Of a DNA stretch of 64,000 nt, positions 17,817-30,039 are shown piece by piece (position 1 is the first letter of the stretch; every line of letters starts with the position of its first letter). The DNA comes from Pegea sp. RAD2-039 (Eukaryota > Chordata > Thaliacea > Salpida > Salpidae). The position numbers were made by a program, and so were the translations under genes. Below the pieces are notes generated by a model. That model was not told the origin of the DNA. It was given only the letters and a program-made list of their open reading frames with translations, and did no database searches. Location: positions 1-64,000 of the forward strand of contig JAQGEQ010000054.1 in NCBI GenBank assembly GCA_034620365.1, written 5' to 3'.

Positions 17817-20800
17817 TCAGACTTCACCCTGGTTGTCACATGTATTGTAATCTACCCAATCCAATGCAATAGGAGCAGAGATCATGGCATCAGTGATCTT
17901 AAAAGCTTCACATAATTGTAGTGAATAAGGAGAAAGTTCTTCACATCTTGAAGCAATTACTGAATTCAACTAAGACCAAATCAATGAGCTTGACAGTGAC
18001 ATCTAGTGGTTGACTTACTTGACTGCCAGCCTTAGGAGATAAGAGACAGTTAGAGATAAACCAGCCGAGATCTCTTTGAATAACATCGAGAAGATAAAGA
18101 TGATAAAGTTGGTGTAAGATAGAAGTAAGGCAAGTTTGCTTTCCAACAACTTTTGACATTTCTTCACTTATCATACGATCTCCAAAGTTACGAGCACAAC
18201 TCTACAAAAGACACATGATGAAGTCTCATATGTGGGAATCACGTGATGAAGTCTCATATGTGGGAATCACGTGATGAAGCTTCATTTGTGGGAATCACGT
18301 GATGAAGCTTCATTTGTGAGAATCACGTGATGGAGTCTCATATGTGGGAATCACATGATGAAGTCTCATATGTGGGAACCACATGATGGAGTCTCATATG
18401 TGGGAATCACGTGATGAAGTCTCATATGTGGGAACCACATGATGGAGTCTCATATGTGAGAATCACGTGATGAAGTCTCATATGTGAGAATCACGTGATG
18501 AAGTCTCATATGTGGGAATCAAGTGATGAAGTCTCATATGTGGGAATCACGTGATGAAGTCTCATATGTGAGAATCACGTGATGAAGTCTCATATGTGGG
18601 AATCACGTGATGGAGTCTCATATGTGGGAATCACGTGATGAAGTCTCATATGTGAGAATCACGTGATGAAGTCTCATATGTGAGAATCACGTGATGAAGT
18701 CTCATATGTGGGAATCAAGTGATGAAGTCTCATATGTGGGAATCACGTGATGAAGTCTCATATGTGAGAATCACGTGATGAAGTCTCATATGTGGGAATC
18801 AAGTGATGAAGTCTCATATGTGGGAATCACGTGATGAAGTCTCATATGTGAGAATCACGTGATGAAGTCTCATATGTGAGAATCACGTGATGAAGTCTCA
18901 TATGTGGGAATCAAGTGATGAAGTCTCATATGTGGGAATCACGTGATGAAGTCTCATATGTGGGAATCACGTGATGAAGTCTCATATGTGGGAATCAAGT
19001 GATGAAGTCTCATATGTGGGAATCACGTGATGAAGTCTCATATGTGAGAATCACGTGATGAAGTCTCATATGTGGGAATCAAGTGATGAAGTCTCATATG
19101 TGGGAATCAAGTGATGAAGTCTCATATGTGGGAATCACGTGATGAAGTCTCATATGTGTGGAATCACGTGATGAAGCTTCATTTGTGGGAATCACGTGAT
19201 GAAGTCTCATATGTGGGAATCAAGTGATGAAGTCTCATATGTGGGAATCACGTGATGAAGTCTCATATGTGTGGAATCACGTGATGAAGCTTCATATGTG
19301 GGAATCACGTGATGAAGTCTCATATGTGGGAATCACGTGATGAAGTCTCATATGTGGGAATCAAGTGATGAAGTCTCATATGTGGGAATCACGTGATGAA
19401 GTCTCATATGTGAGAATCACGTGATGAAGTCTCATATGTGGGAATCAAGTGATGAAGTCTCATATGTGGGAATCAAGTGATGAAGTCTCATATGTGGGAA
19501 TCACGTGATGAAGTCTCATATGTGTGGAATCACGTGATGAAGCTTCATATGTGGGAATCACGTGATGAAGTCTCATATGTGGGAATCAAGTGATGAAGTC
19601 TCATATGTGGGAATCACGTGATGAAGTCTCATATGTGTGGAATCACGTGATGAAGCTTCATTTGTGGGAACCACGTGATGAAGTCTCATATGTGTGGAAT
19701 CAAGTGATGAAGTCTCATATGTGTGGAATCAAGTGATGAAGTCTCATATGTGTGGAATCACGTGATGAAGTCTCATATGTGAGAATCACGTGATGAAGTC
19801 TCATATGTGGGAATCACGTGATGAAGTCTCATATGTGGGAATCACGTGATGAAGTCTCATATGTGAGAATCACGTGATGAAGTCTCATATGTGGGAATCA
19901 CGTGATGAAGTCTCATATGTGGGAATCAAGTGATGAAGTCTCATATGTGGGAATCAAGTGATGAAGTCTCATATGTGGGAATCACGTGATGAAGTCTCAT
20001 ATGTGTGGAATTACCTGAACTAAATCACTTTGTTTTAACATCCATTCGTCAAACATGCCTGATTTTCCAGCCGACCTTAATTTTCCTCCAAGTTCAATAA
20101 AGTTCATATTTTCTCGCTTAATCAACATACCGTGAAGAAAGTTGATGTCACTTAAATCTGTGACGTCATATTTAAAATGAGTTTGCAAACTGGGGAACTC
20201 ACCTTCTGTGCACTCTGGCGCCTCTAGTGGTCGAAACACGGCCAGCCTCTCCTTAGCAACTTTCTAAAACCAAAAATTAAAGTTCATCAAGGTCAAAGTC
20301 GAGCGTTTTCGCGGCCATTAGTGGAAGTAATGAGTCACCTGCATCAAGACGCTGTTGTCACCTTCAGCCGTCATAGCCGCGTGCGCCAATCCAATAAAAG
20401 TTCCAAATCGATTACATGACAAATATCCCTAAAAATTGATGAAAGTCGTGCGCAGTTGGGGCATTAAGGGCACTTACTTGTCCTCCGCAACGTTCACGCG
20501 TCACTGACGTCACTTCTTCAAGATTCCACGAAACAATTGGTTTAATAGCACAACACAACGTCACCACTTCGGCGTGTTCGCTTCCATCGGTAGGTTGAAA
20601 CGCCCAACGGTCTTTGACGTAATCGAGCGCAAAGTTGTGTGCGTATGTGCGCGCGAGAAGCGGTAGAAGCGCGCGTTGTTGTAGCTGGTAGGACAGAATG
20701 GCCATATCTGACTTGCCTCGCGGCCCCACTGTCAATCGCGTCGAGGCGTACCTCAAAGCAGCTGTTAAAGCGGCTTTAGCGCCACCTATTGACATCGAAG

Positions 20801-22111
20801 CAATACAGATGCGTCCTAGGACATTTGGGTTAGTCCAAGGACAGTTGTAGGTAGTTGTGGGTCACCTGATAACAACTGGTCAGCGACTGTGAGGAATCGC
20901 GCTCTATTAGACGCGATTGTCGTCGTAAATTTGCCGCCTTTTTCCACGTCTGAATATCTGAAATTGTTTCAAGTTCAAATAGAAGTTTTATATGAGGGGA
21001 ATTTCCGAACCTATTCAGAAGATTTTCACGTGGAACCCTGACGTTATCAAAGAAGAGCTTCGCGTTATCGACGCCATTCAATCCCATCTTGTGTCCCATA
21101 TCTTCCACTCGAACATTTGGGACCACTTTGAGTTCGTCATCTCGGATTTGAACTAGGATTCCATGGATACCACGCTCGACTCCACCGACGTTAAGCTGTA
21201 TGACGTCACGATGAGTTAGTTAATGAAGATGTTGGAGTGTTCGGTACTTGGGCGAATACAATGACATGTTTAGCATGGACAGCTCCGTTGGTGATCCAGT
21301 ACTTTTGGGCGACCGTACTCGGAGTATTGATAATAAATTCATCATTTTTCTGATCAAATACAATTTTACAAGTTACAAGTTTGGGTTTTCCCCTACAACA
21401 AGTGATCTCACCTCGTCATATACAGCTGTGGTTTCCATCTCGACTGCGTTGTTGCCATAACCCAACTCAGTCAGCCCGAAACATCCGACATCTTTCAAGT
21501 TGTCGATCCCTGGTGAGATGAAGATGAAGATGAGATCTTGGTGAGGATACTAACCAGCCAGCAGCTTCTCATGATGACGCTCAGTTCCCAACTTGAAAAC
21601 TGTCCCACCGAATAAGTTGAACTGGACAGTCATCTTAGTTGTCATAGCTGGGTCAATAATGGCCGCTAATTCGTGGACAGCAAAGATACGAAGAGGATTG
21701 TCCCTAAAATCGAGGACAGATATGAATCCGTTCTATAAAAACGTTGATGATGAAGAACAGTTGAAATCTAAAGTTGATGCTGACGTCACAAATTCGTTGA
21801 AGTCTTTGAAGCGCGATATCGCGTTCTTCATCAAGGGGGATGTTGTATTTGGGGGTCATGACAGGGTCACTGACAAATTCACGGAACTTGGTCCTCATTT
21901 CGAAGTTGTCATGGTCGAGTAGATACGCCATCTTGTCAACATCAAAAGCATCATCAGATCTCCAAATAGATCTGAAAGAGAGTGAAGTTGAGGATGATAA
22001 TGAAGATGTTGGAGTCTTCACCTTAGTTCTTCTGGTTTCATTGTGTTGTTGGTTTGTTGTTTGTTTGATAGACAACTTGTTGCAAATAACCCTTAAAATT
22101 GATAATTTCAA
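17817..22111 (-). CDS. Peroxisomal-type acyl-CoA oxidase (11 exons)
   Basis: A flavin enzyme that makes trans-2-enoyl-CoA and H2O2, the first step of peroxisomal beta-oxidation. Exons: 22111-21785, 21732-21555, 21509-21412, 21349-21248, 21195-21011, 20957-20866, 20815-20478, 20428-20339, 20263-20015, 18201-18019 and 17969-17817, giving 664 aa, typical for the family. Visible features: [13 protein letters not shown] flavin-site segment, [28 protein letters not shown], the RCGGQGYL loop and EGDNSVLMQ with the presumed catalytic Glu. The start codon is uncertain; 22111 is the furthest upstream in-frame Met, and MAYLLDHDN is an alternative. No C-terminal SKL-type PTS1 (it ends NQGEV). The first donor is GTCAGC. 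A 45-nt in-frame segment in exon 9 has GT-AG ends but is kept as coding. Intron 9 is wholly minisatellite. Confidence 0.9.
18204..20011. repeat. 28-bp minisatellite, about 64 copies, filling an ACOX intron
   Basis: Tandem units of 28 bp (some 29 bp through a TGTGTGG variant) built as GTGATGAAGTCTCATATG + TGGGAATCAC. Most unit junctions form TCACGTGA; variants carry CAAGTG or CACATG. The array starts within about 10 bp of the 3' splice site (18202-18204) and runs to the donor at 20014. It therefore forms practically the whole 1813-nt intron. Confidence 0.97.
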
Positions 22112-23361
22112 GAAATTTTCATCAAATTTAAGATGAAAAATAATTCAGACATAATAATGTTCGAAAAATCTTTAAAGAGTTTTGAAGTTGAGATATTTTA
22201 AAATCTTGGAAGGAAGAATGTTTCTTTTAATCTTTATGATTTAAAAGACTTCAAAATATTTTTTTACTTTTTAACATTTAGAAAGAAAACTAATTTTTTT
22301 ATCAAATTTCAGTTTAAGTAAAAAGTTTGAAATGATTTTAAAACAACATTTTGACTTCAAATATTTACAAAATTTCTAAATATAATAAATATATTTTAGT
22401 TTAGGTTCGAAAAGTTAGTAGATTATAAAATTTCATATTTCTTGAATTTTGTTGTTGATAGTGAAAAAAATAAAAATAAATTTACAAATTTTATATTTTA
22501 ATCAAGAACAAAATCCAAAATATTGCAAAAAACTAACTTGTGTTTTGAAGTTCATATTTACTAATAAAAAGTTTATGAGAACTTCTGAAGACTTTTTGAA
22601 AATTTCTTGATATCTTCAACATCTTAAAAGACTAGAAACTCTTTTTGAATAAATCAGAAATATTTTGAAACAAAATAAACTAAGCCGTTTAAGTAATTCC
22701 AGAAGTTTAAACAACTTCAAGCTTATACTAGTGAAGATAAACAAATTAAAAATCAAATAAATGAAATAGCAATGTTGAGAAGATCTAAAAATATATATTT
22801 GAAATTCATGAAATATTCAACTAATAAAAATTATCAAAAAAAGAACAATGGAATTGTTATAATTATAATAAATTTATATTTATATGAAATAAAATGACTT
22901 CAAAATACTCAAGCATAAAATCTAATTAATATTATTAAAATATATTGTTCAATTTGAACTTAATGAAAGCTCTATAAGAAAAAGTTGTTATTTTTTATTA
23001 ATTTCAAATTACATCCAGTAAAATTGAACATCTAAATAAGTTAGAACAGTTAGTAATATTGAATTATTCAAACAATCATGATATCAAATTTCATTTACTT
23101 GATTTATGTTAACATGAAGATAAAATTATAATTTAAATTTTTTATCACAATAAAACCAACAAAAATTATATAAATTTTCACATGCAAAAGCATAATAGAG
23201 ATTTATTCCAATTTAATTTAGATTTTTTTCTTGCAACATTCATTATAAAAATAAATAAAAACTAAAATAGAAGAAAAAGAAATAGATTTCTAAGAAAGTT
23301 TAACAAATTTATACTAAAATATATTCACTTAAAATAACTTCAAATTATATTTGAAAAATCA
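22112..23361. other. AT-rich spacer, no gene seen
   Basis: Highly AT-rich. No supported frame or RNA gene was seen. It would contain the ACOX promoter (right of 22111) and the STX16 3' UTR. Confidence 0.6.
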
Positions 23362-24312
23362 TTAATGAGTGAGTATTAATATAAGTAACATTATAAGAGT
23401 TATGCCGGCCATAACAACAATTATCAACATCTTTTTATTCTTTTTCTGATAATTTTCAGCTTTTTGTAATTCTTCAAGACCAGTTTCAGTTTGTACAACA
23501 GCATTTTCTATATTATAATCAATTCTATCAATAATCCCACTCTGTTCAACAATAATACTACCAAGATCTTGAAATATTTCAGATAATTCAGTAATACTTT
23601 TAACAACAGTTTGGATTTCATTTTCTCTCGCTTCAACTAGAGCAGAATTATTGTCAATAGCAACCACCTGGTCATTAGTGATTCCTCTTTCAAACGATAC
23701 ATCATCAATATCATCTTCATATGTCTGTCCTATCATCAGATCTGTATCATGAATAAAAAACTCGTGTGAACGCTCCTCTCTCTTTTTCAACTTCTTTAAA
23801 TAGTTTGATTGAGCTTTCTTGAAATCTACTGAAAGTGTTTGTAATGTTGTAGCGTTTCCAGATAACATATTTTGAGCAAGAAGCTGCTCTTGTTCATTCA
23901 ATCGAGATCTTCGTTGATTCATTACTTTCATTACATTTTTACAGCGACAAAAACTTTCTGTAATTTCTCTTGTCATAATCTCAATTCTATCCTCTTCATC
24001 TCCTTCATCATTAAGTGTTGGTCTTTTTAAATGCTTTTCATGCAACAGATGTAGCTCTTCCATTTTCTCTGTAATATGTTCTAAATTGAATTTCAAATCA
24101 TTTAATTTTTCAGCCCATTCAACAAAAGCTGGTTTCTGTATAGTCACAACACTATCAAAGTTTCTGGAAAACTTTCCTTTATCTTTTACAAGAGCAATTG
24201 TATCATCATCTTCATAATCATCTTCATATAAATGGCTTTTTGACATCTTCTTGTTTTGAAGAGCGTTATTCCTCATCATTATGAAGACTGAAGTTAGAGA
24301 ACGGCTCACCAT
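23362..24312 (-). CDS. STX16: Syntaxin-16 (Qa-SNARE), intronless
   Basis: A tail-anchored Qa-SNARE for endosome-to-trans-Golgi fusion. It is a single 316-aa exon. The N-terminus MVSRSLTSVFIMMRNNALQN closely follows the STX16 N-peptide that binds the SM protein VPS45. Habc helices span about residues 65-190 (including KHLKRPTL and YLKKLKKREERSHEFF). The SNARE motif is at about 222-285, with the zero-layer Gln in VEQSGIIDRIDYN. A hydrophobic anchor closes the protein (about 295-316). It is slightly shorter than the about 325 aa of vertebrates. The lack of any intron is odd beside intron-rich neighbours; loss of all introns or a retrocopy replacing the original gene are both possible. No poly-A remnant is obvious in this AT-rich setting. 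Confidence 0.95.
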   Translation of the reverse strand: MVSRSLTSVFIMMRNNALQNKKMSKSHLYEDDYEDDDTIALVKDKGKFSRNFDSVVTIQKPAFVEWAEKLNDLKFNLEHITEKMEELHLLHEKHLKRPTLNDEGDEEDRIEIMTREITESFCRCKNVMKVMNQRRSRLNEQEQLLAQNMLSGNATTLQTLSVDFKKAQSNYLKKLKKREERSHEFFIHDTDLMIGQTYEDDIDDVSFERGITNDQVVAIDNNSALVEARENEIQTVVKSITELSEIFQDLGSIIVEQSGIIDRIDYNIENAVVQTETGLEELQKAENYQKKNKKMLIIVVMAGITLIMLLILILTH

Positions 24313-25435
24313 TTTAAAACTTCTAAATCTATTTATAAATAAAGTATTTTGTTAAACTATTTATTAAATATAAATTATATAAATTATATATGATATTTAT
24401 CAATAAACTAACTTAACTACATTTAAGTACTATTTACATAAATGAATAAACAAAATATTATTTATGATTCAATTAAAGCTTTCTTTTTCATCAAAAAAGT
24501 TTGATAAATCTTAAATATATTTATCATAAACAAATTAATATTTAGCAAAGATAATTTCATTATTTTTATTTTATTTAACCCAAGGAACAATTTAAAATTA
24601 TTAGAATCAAAAAAGTTACAAATTGAACAAACATAAATAAAAACAAAATTTGTTTTCAAAAATAATATTATATATAACTTATAAAAGATGTGATGTTTCT
24701 GCTGACTAAAAGTCTTAAAAGCTGAATAAAGTTTTGTAGTTAAATTAATTAGCTTAGTTATATATAAAATAACATTTAAAATAAATATTATTAGATTCTG
24801 AAACCAACAAAAGTGAAATATTTTTACTTAATATAATCATATTTCAATAAAAATAGAATTGTTTAGTTTAAACATTTTTCGAAAATAAAACCCTTTACAA
24901 CTACTTTTGAATATCTGCAATAAAAAAATGATTAATTCTAATTTTTTAGATAATTTACAAAATTTGTAAATAGAAATGGTGATGTTTTTAGTTTTTAAAA
25001 ACATACAAAATGGATTTTTGGTAAAAAAAACTTTTAGTTAATTTTATTACGTAATCTAAACGCAATTCAATTTAATAAAAACCAAAAAACATAATTTTGT
25101 CATTATAGTGTACTTTAAGAAATTGATCAAATTTAGAATGACGGAATATTAATAAGACTAAATGAAATGCAATAACTAGATTTTATCAGTCTGTAAGCAA
25201 ACTAACTTGATTTTTAAAGTAGTTTTCATATTTTTTCAATCAATTCAACTTCATTGTTCAAAGAAAAATTTAAATTATAGAAAACTAAAAATAGTAATTC
25301 AATTAATGAATCTATTAAGTTTTAATACAAATAAATTATCTTAGAAAACTAATAGTTTGTGTTTTCATCCTTAGCAATACAACTTCCGAATATATTCAGA
25401 GTTATATATTATAAAAAAGCGTATTATACTAGCTG
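24313..25435. other. AT-rich spacer, no gene seen
   Basis: The frame at 24462-24659 (-) is biased and unsupported. Nothing else was recognised. Confidence 0.6.
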
Positions 25436-26322
25436 TTTAGCAACACTCCCTGTGACATCATATATCTCGATTTTGCTAAAGCGTTTGATTCTGTCCCATA
25501 CACTAAGCTCGTTACTGTATTGAAAAACTTAAAAATCAACAGCTTTATTTTACAGTGGATTGAAGATTACCTATCAGGTAGAACCCAACAAACTCGTATA
25601 GAAAGATCTTTATTTACTTCTAGTCAGATCACTAGTGGTGTTCCTCAGGGTTCTGGGTCCCTTTCTCTTTTTAATTTTCATCGAAGACCTCATCAGAAGA
25701 TTAGTAGCAGAAGATGATGTCAGAGTGTTTGTGTATGCAGATGATATCAAGCTACTATCTTGTAATCCTTCAAAACTTCGAACTGCACTACACACTGTAG
25801 AAAACTGGTTTACGAATAGCTCAGAGTCCGGCCCACAAAGTCTTATTTTTAAAATTATCCACAATTTAATTGACATTCAGTTTCATGATTTCTTTTCTAT
25901 TAGTCCTTCCTTCAAGTTATATCAGCTCAGATGACACACATTACACCTTAATAAGCCTATATCACCTAGTACATTGGTCAGAGTAAATTTTTTCTCGTAC
26001 CGTACAATTAATACATGGAATCAGCTGCCATCAGACATTGCCATGTGAAGTCACTCGCATTGTTCAAGCAGAAGTTGAACCGTTATAATATTGCCAACCT
26101 TGTCATTTCTAAACTATGATTTTTTTTCTCTTTCTTATATTATTAACATTCCATGTAATTGTTCACTGTTATATGTTTTGAGTGATATCGAAATACCATG
26201 TGCTACATCTTTTACTTTCTATATTTTTGGCTAAACAGATGTTATTTGTGAGAATGTGTGTTAACGAGAGGTGCTCTTTTCAGGTACCCTCCTTCGCGTT
26301 TATTGAAATAAATAAATATATT
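25436..26322 (+). mobile_element. LINE copy, 5'-truncated with internal deletion and frame breaks
   Basis: Same family as 13141-15210. It starts inside the RT domain (CDIIYLDFAKAFDSVP), carries the GVPQGS region with a frameshift, then FVYADDIKLL. At about 25.82 kb it jumps straight to the later IFKIIHNLID segment, so several hundred bases of the thumb/C-terminal region are missing. The 3' end keeps the GAGAGGTGCTCTTTTCAGG segment and an (AAATA)n tail at about 26308-26322. It is not functional. Confidence 0.9.
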
Positions 26323-28720
26323 CAAATGTTTGACATTACTTAATTTATTTGTTTATGGTATTTACACACTACTGTAGAAGATTCCAAGTCATAGCGACTC
26401 TTTTTAACTGCTACTATTTGTCATAATAAAGGATTCATTAGATTAAAATCATCATCCAAAGACCTTATATCCTAATTATAGCTTTGACTGAAATTTGATT
26501 TAGAGATATAGCAGCTACTTTGTGTCAAACATTTTCGATTATTAAAAGAAAAAGTTAGAATTTCTTAAAAGCTTTGCTGATTAGAAAAAGTTTTCAAATC
26601 TAGAAGTCTACAGCTAACACCAACAACTTTAAAGTGAGAATTTATTATTAAATAAAAAAAAATAAATAAAAAACAAACAAATTTGTTCTTCTTTTGTAGA
26701 TATACAACAAATCATATTATCAATTATCAAATTGTTTGTATTCACTCTATTCATTTAAAATCTTAGTTTTTAGTGGTTCACAGCTTTGTTTTTCCTTCAA
26801 CAAGAATTTGGCAAAACTGAATTCAAATTGATTTTTGAAAGAAACTTTCAGTCACATAACTTGTTGTAGCTACAAATTCTTATTTGACATTAAAAATCAA
26901 GTTATTTGCAGACAATAAATTCAACGTTTTTATAAAATAGCTTTGAATTACGATATGGCTATCTCAAATTTTACCAACAAATCTATAAAAGTTTTAATGA
27001 ATATTAATGAGTTTACCGATTTCTTATCTTGTCGTAAAGTTGATTATTTAGATAAAGAAGCTAATAAAAGTTCTAAGATTGAAAGCTTTTAATTTTCAAA
27101 AGTTGAAAAAATTGAATGTAAAAGCTTTGTACATGTAGCTCTAACCTCAGATGTATTATGTTTGCTTTTAAATTGCATCATATAAGTAGTTTGTTTATAA
27201 GTAGATTCTATGATAGTTGAAGCAACTTTACCTTCTGATAATATTCGGTTGGAATTCTGAAAATGTAACTAGATTTTCAGCCAAAATAAGTTTTAAAAGT
27301 GAAGATTTAGTTGACATTTGAGTTCATGGGAGATATCCGAATTTGGTAAAGAGTGAAAAAGATGCTTTCTTAGTTGATTTATTGAATTACTAAGTGAATC
27401 ACTTTTAAGCAAAAATACGCCCTGACATAATTGATTGCTTTCAAAATTAGTTTATCACATATAGCTACACTGAATATATGGTTACCAGCAGTGATAATTC
27501 AATTTTACAACTGTTATCTTTGGATCGAAACTACTTGATGGTTAAATATTGTTCTTGGGTTGAAAAAAGACACAACCCCAGCTGAAAATGCTCATGAAAT
27601 ATATCAACACTTTAAAGTAACATCAACCAAAGTGATAATTTTAAAAAAATGGACAAAATCTATCTAAAATTAGACAAATATTGTTTGAAATCATATTATC
27701 GATTAAAATACTTTTTTAAATAAAACATTTTATAAATAAACTTATCTTTATAACAGCTACAAAAACTACAATATTATTAAAAGAAAGAAGAATTTGCAAA
27801 ATAAATATTAACTGAACCAACATCAAATATTAGTTTTGCCAACACAAACTGAAATGTCTAAAGAGTTTTTCAATCAAAACTGTTTCTACAGAGCTAAAAA
27901 GTCTAGTAAATTTTAAAAAGCTCTCTAATTAACAAAACATTTGTGAGAACTTAATTGATAAACAATCTTTGTTAAAGTGATGAATATTTGCATCCACAAG
28001 CAAAATTAAGTTTAGGGACTCAAATGCTCTTTAGTGGGACTTTAGTAGGAGGTAAATATCATATGAGATATCCATCTTATCTTTTTAATCGTTTATGTTG
28101 ATAGCTTGTTAAGATGTTATATAAACTACTCAAAGAAAAGAGAGAAACTCTAAAAATATTTAGTTCCTCCGCATCTTACTGCATTTTACTTTTAATATCA
28201 TCACTCATAGTACATGCAGCATGGCCGTTCTCGGTCGAAGCAGCCCTTATTAAACCCAATAATCGTTTTTGTTCCGTCTTTTTAAAGCTTTTACGTAACT
28301 ATTTCTTAAAAGAACTTTTCTGACTTTATTTAACTTAAAAAGCCCTTGAAAATTGTACAAATAAATCAAATATTAAGTTTTGTATGAATTATTTTATCCA
28401 TTTATAAAAGTTTGATGAAAAAAGTTTTTTCAGTAATCCAACTTTTCATTTTTACGTCTTTTCTATCAACTTTTTGTTTGAATATTTTTCAAACTTATAT
28501 GAAAGCTACAAAGTCGTTTTCTGCTAAGACTTTATAAACACTGCAGGGTTTATAAAAGCCAAACTATTTCAGCAACTAAACTGCCTTTGAACGTCTTCTA
28601 CTTATTAATATAATTGATCTACTTAAACTAATCAATTTATACTTTAAATGTCTTTTTTTATTTACTTTTTAAATTTTGTTGCCTAGCTTTTGAGTAGATG
28701 CTTTTGACTTAAAGACTGTC
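26323..28720. other. Spacer with possible decayed coding remnants
   Basis: Open fragments occur at 26955-27092 and about 27540-27660, separated by stops. A 69-codon frame (28114-28323) sits in slightly more GC-rich sequence. I cannot match any of them to a family. They could be an eroded transposase, but that is a guess. Confidence 0.35.
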
Positions 28721-30039
28721 ATGGACGCTAAAAACGATTTGAATACTTTGAAGGAAATGGTATGTGGGCGGAAGTTGTCAGACTTATTAATGATTTTACC
28801 ACTTTCAGTTTCTTAATGCTATTCAAGGAAAGCTTTTGAATCCAGTTGAAAAAGAACGAAGAATGTTTCCTCAGCACCCTTCTTGGAAAGAGACTTGCTC
28901 ACATCAGGGCGACCAATGCTTTCCAGCGTAAGATCTTCTTTGTGACTACGTCTTTAAACTATCTTCCTTTTAATCTGTAGAAGATGTGTCCAGTGCAAAA
29001 CAGATTTCAGTTATACTCTTTTTGAGAATGGGTCTTGTAGCTTTCCGCAGAGATGTTATCGATCGGTTGCTTACAATTTTATGAATAATTTATTTTTTTA
29101 CCCTAAAATGATTTATAGAGACCAACAAGAAAATTGAGATTTAGTCCTTATAACCGGGGTAGATTTCGACCACACCCTGTCAAGGTAATTAACTCTTTAA
29201 CTGTGAATCAGTTTCATCTATTTGTATATAGGGACATTCTCACTCGTCAAATAAAATTATCAATTGCGTTGAAAGTTGTGTAAAAGGTTTTGGAGTTCTT
29301 CAACTAGATGAATTTGAGTCCCGTTATCCAGTTGTCGGTATTAAGTGTGATATGGTTTGTTTCCACTTCTTCTTGAATCATTTGTTAGATTGTAAATATC
29401 AGATTTATACTTCATTTGGATTTGAGATTGCCAGAATTGTAGTTATTGATGTTTTTAGCAAAAATTTTGTTCTGAAAACCTTTGTTAAACCTATTGGAGC
29501 TCCAAACGATTATTTATTCGAGTAAGTTAAAGTTATTTTTGATGCAAGTTACTTTTCATCGTCGTTTCAGCGTCACTTCTATCCAACCGAAGAACTTGAC
29601 TTGTGCACCAAGCTTGGCGGAAGTGAAAACCAAGATGAAGAAAATATTTAGTAAACGAACTATCTTCATCGGACACAGCTTAGAAGAAATCTTTCAGTGC
29701 TTAAAGGTAATCTCAAGAATTAAAGTTCTTCTACCTCCTCATCATCAGGTTTTAAACTTTTAGATTGAAGCTGCTAACCTATATGAGATTTCGGACTTTT
29801 TTGGCGATGGAGTAAAACGTCTCTCTTTTAAAAGACTTCGCGCTCAATACTGTAAACCGCGGAATACAACTTGTAAGTTTTGATTAAAAGTGAGTTCTAT
29901 TCCACTTCACAAATATCCTTCAGTTGATAGATCAGAGCTTTCTAAGGACTTGGTTGATGTTTTCAAGGCTAGCTTGAAAGATTTTAAACTGGAAGAAATG
30001 CTGAATAAAATTCAAAACTCTGAAGATGTCACTTTTTAA
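28721..30039 (+). CDS. REXO1-like DEDD exonuclease-fold protein, probably catalytically dead (9 exons)
   Basis: Exons: 28721-28759, 28809-28927, 28981-29065, 29119-29184, 29232-29354, 29403-29521, 29571-29706, 29764-29872 and 29924-30039, giving 303 aa with all phases consistent. The N-terminal half has a Cys-rich module (CSHQGDQC, RCVQCKTDF, CSFPQRC) like the one before the exonuclease domain in REXO1/GOR proteins. The rest follows the REXO1 exonuclease fold: RIVVID...KTFVKP, TSIQPKNL, TIFIGHSLEE and KRLSFKRLRAQYC. The family acids are altered. The DCEM of motif I is KCDM (141-144), the Asp of HSLESDL is Ile224, the VDT motif is YEI, and the final His-Asp motif is absent. Only the motif II Asp160 remains. 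It is likely a pseudo-enzyme or scaffold. The intact frame argues against a pseudogene. Confidence 0.75.

Noticed and set aside
18204-20011. CRISPR-like regular array of 28-bp repeats
   Set aside because: Units are contiguous with no unique spacers, and they lie in a eukaryotic intron. It is a minisatellite.
26955-28323. Fragments resembling an eroded transposase or small gene
   Set aside because: Frames are short and interrupted. The few suggestive residues do not hold up as hAT or mariner motifs.
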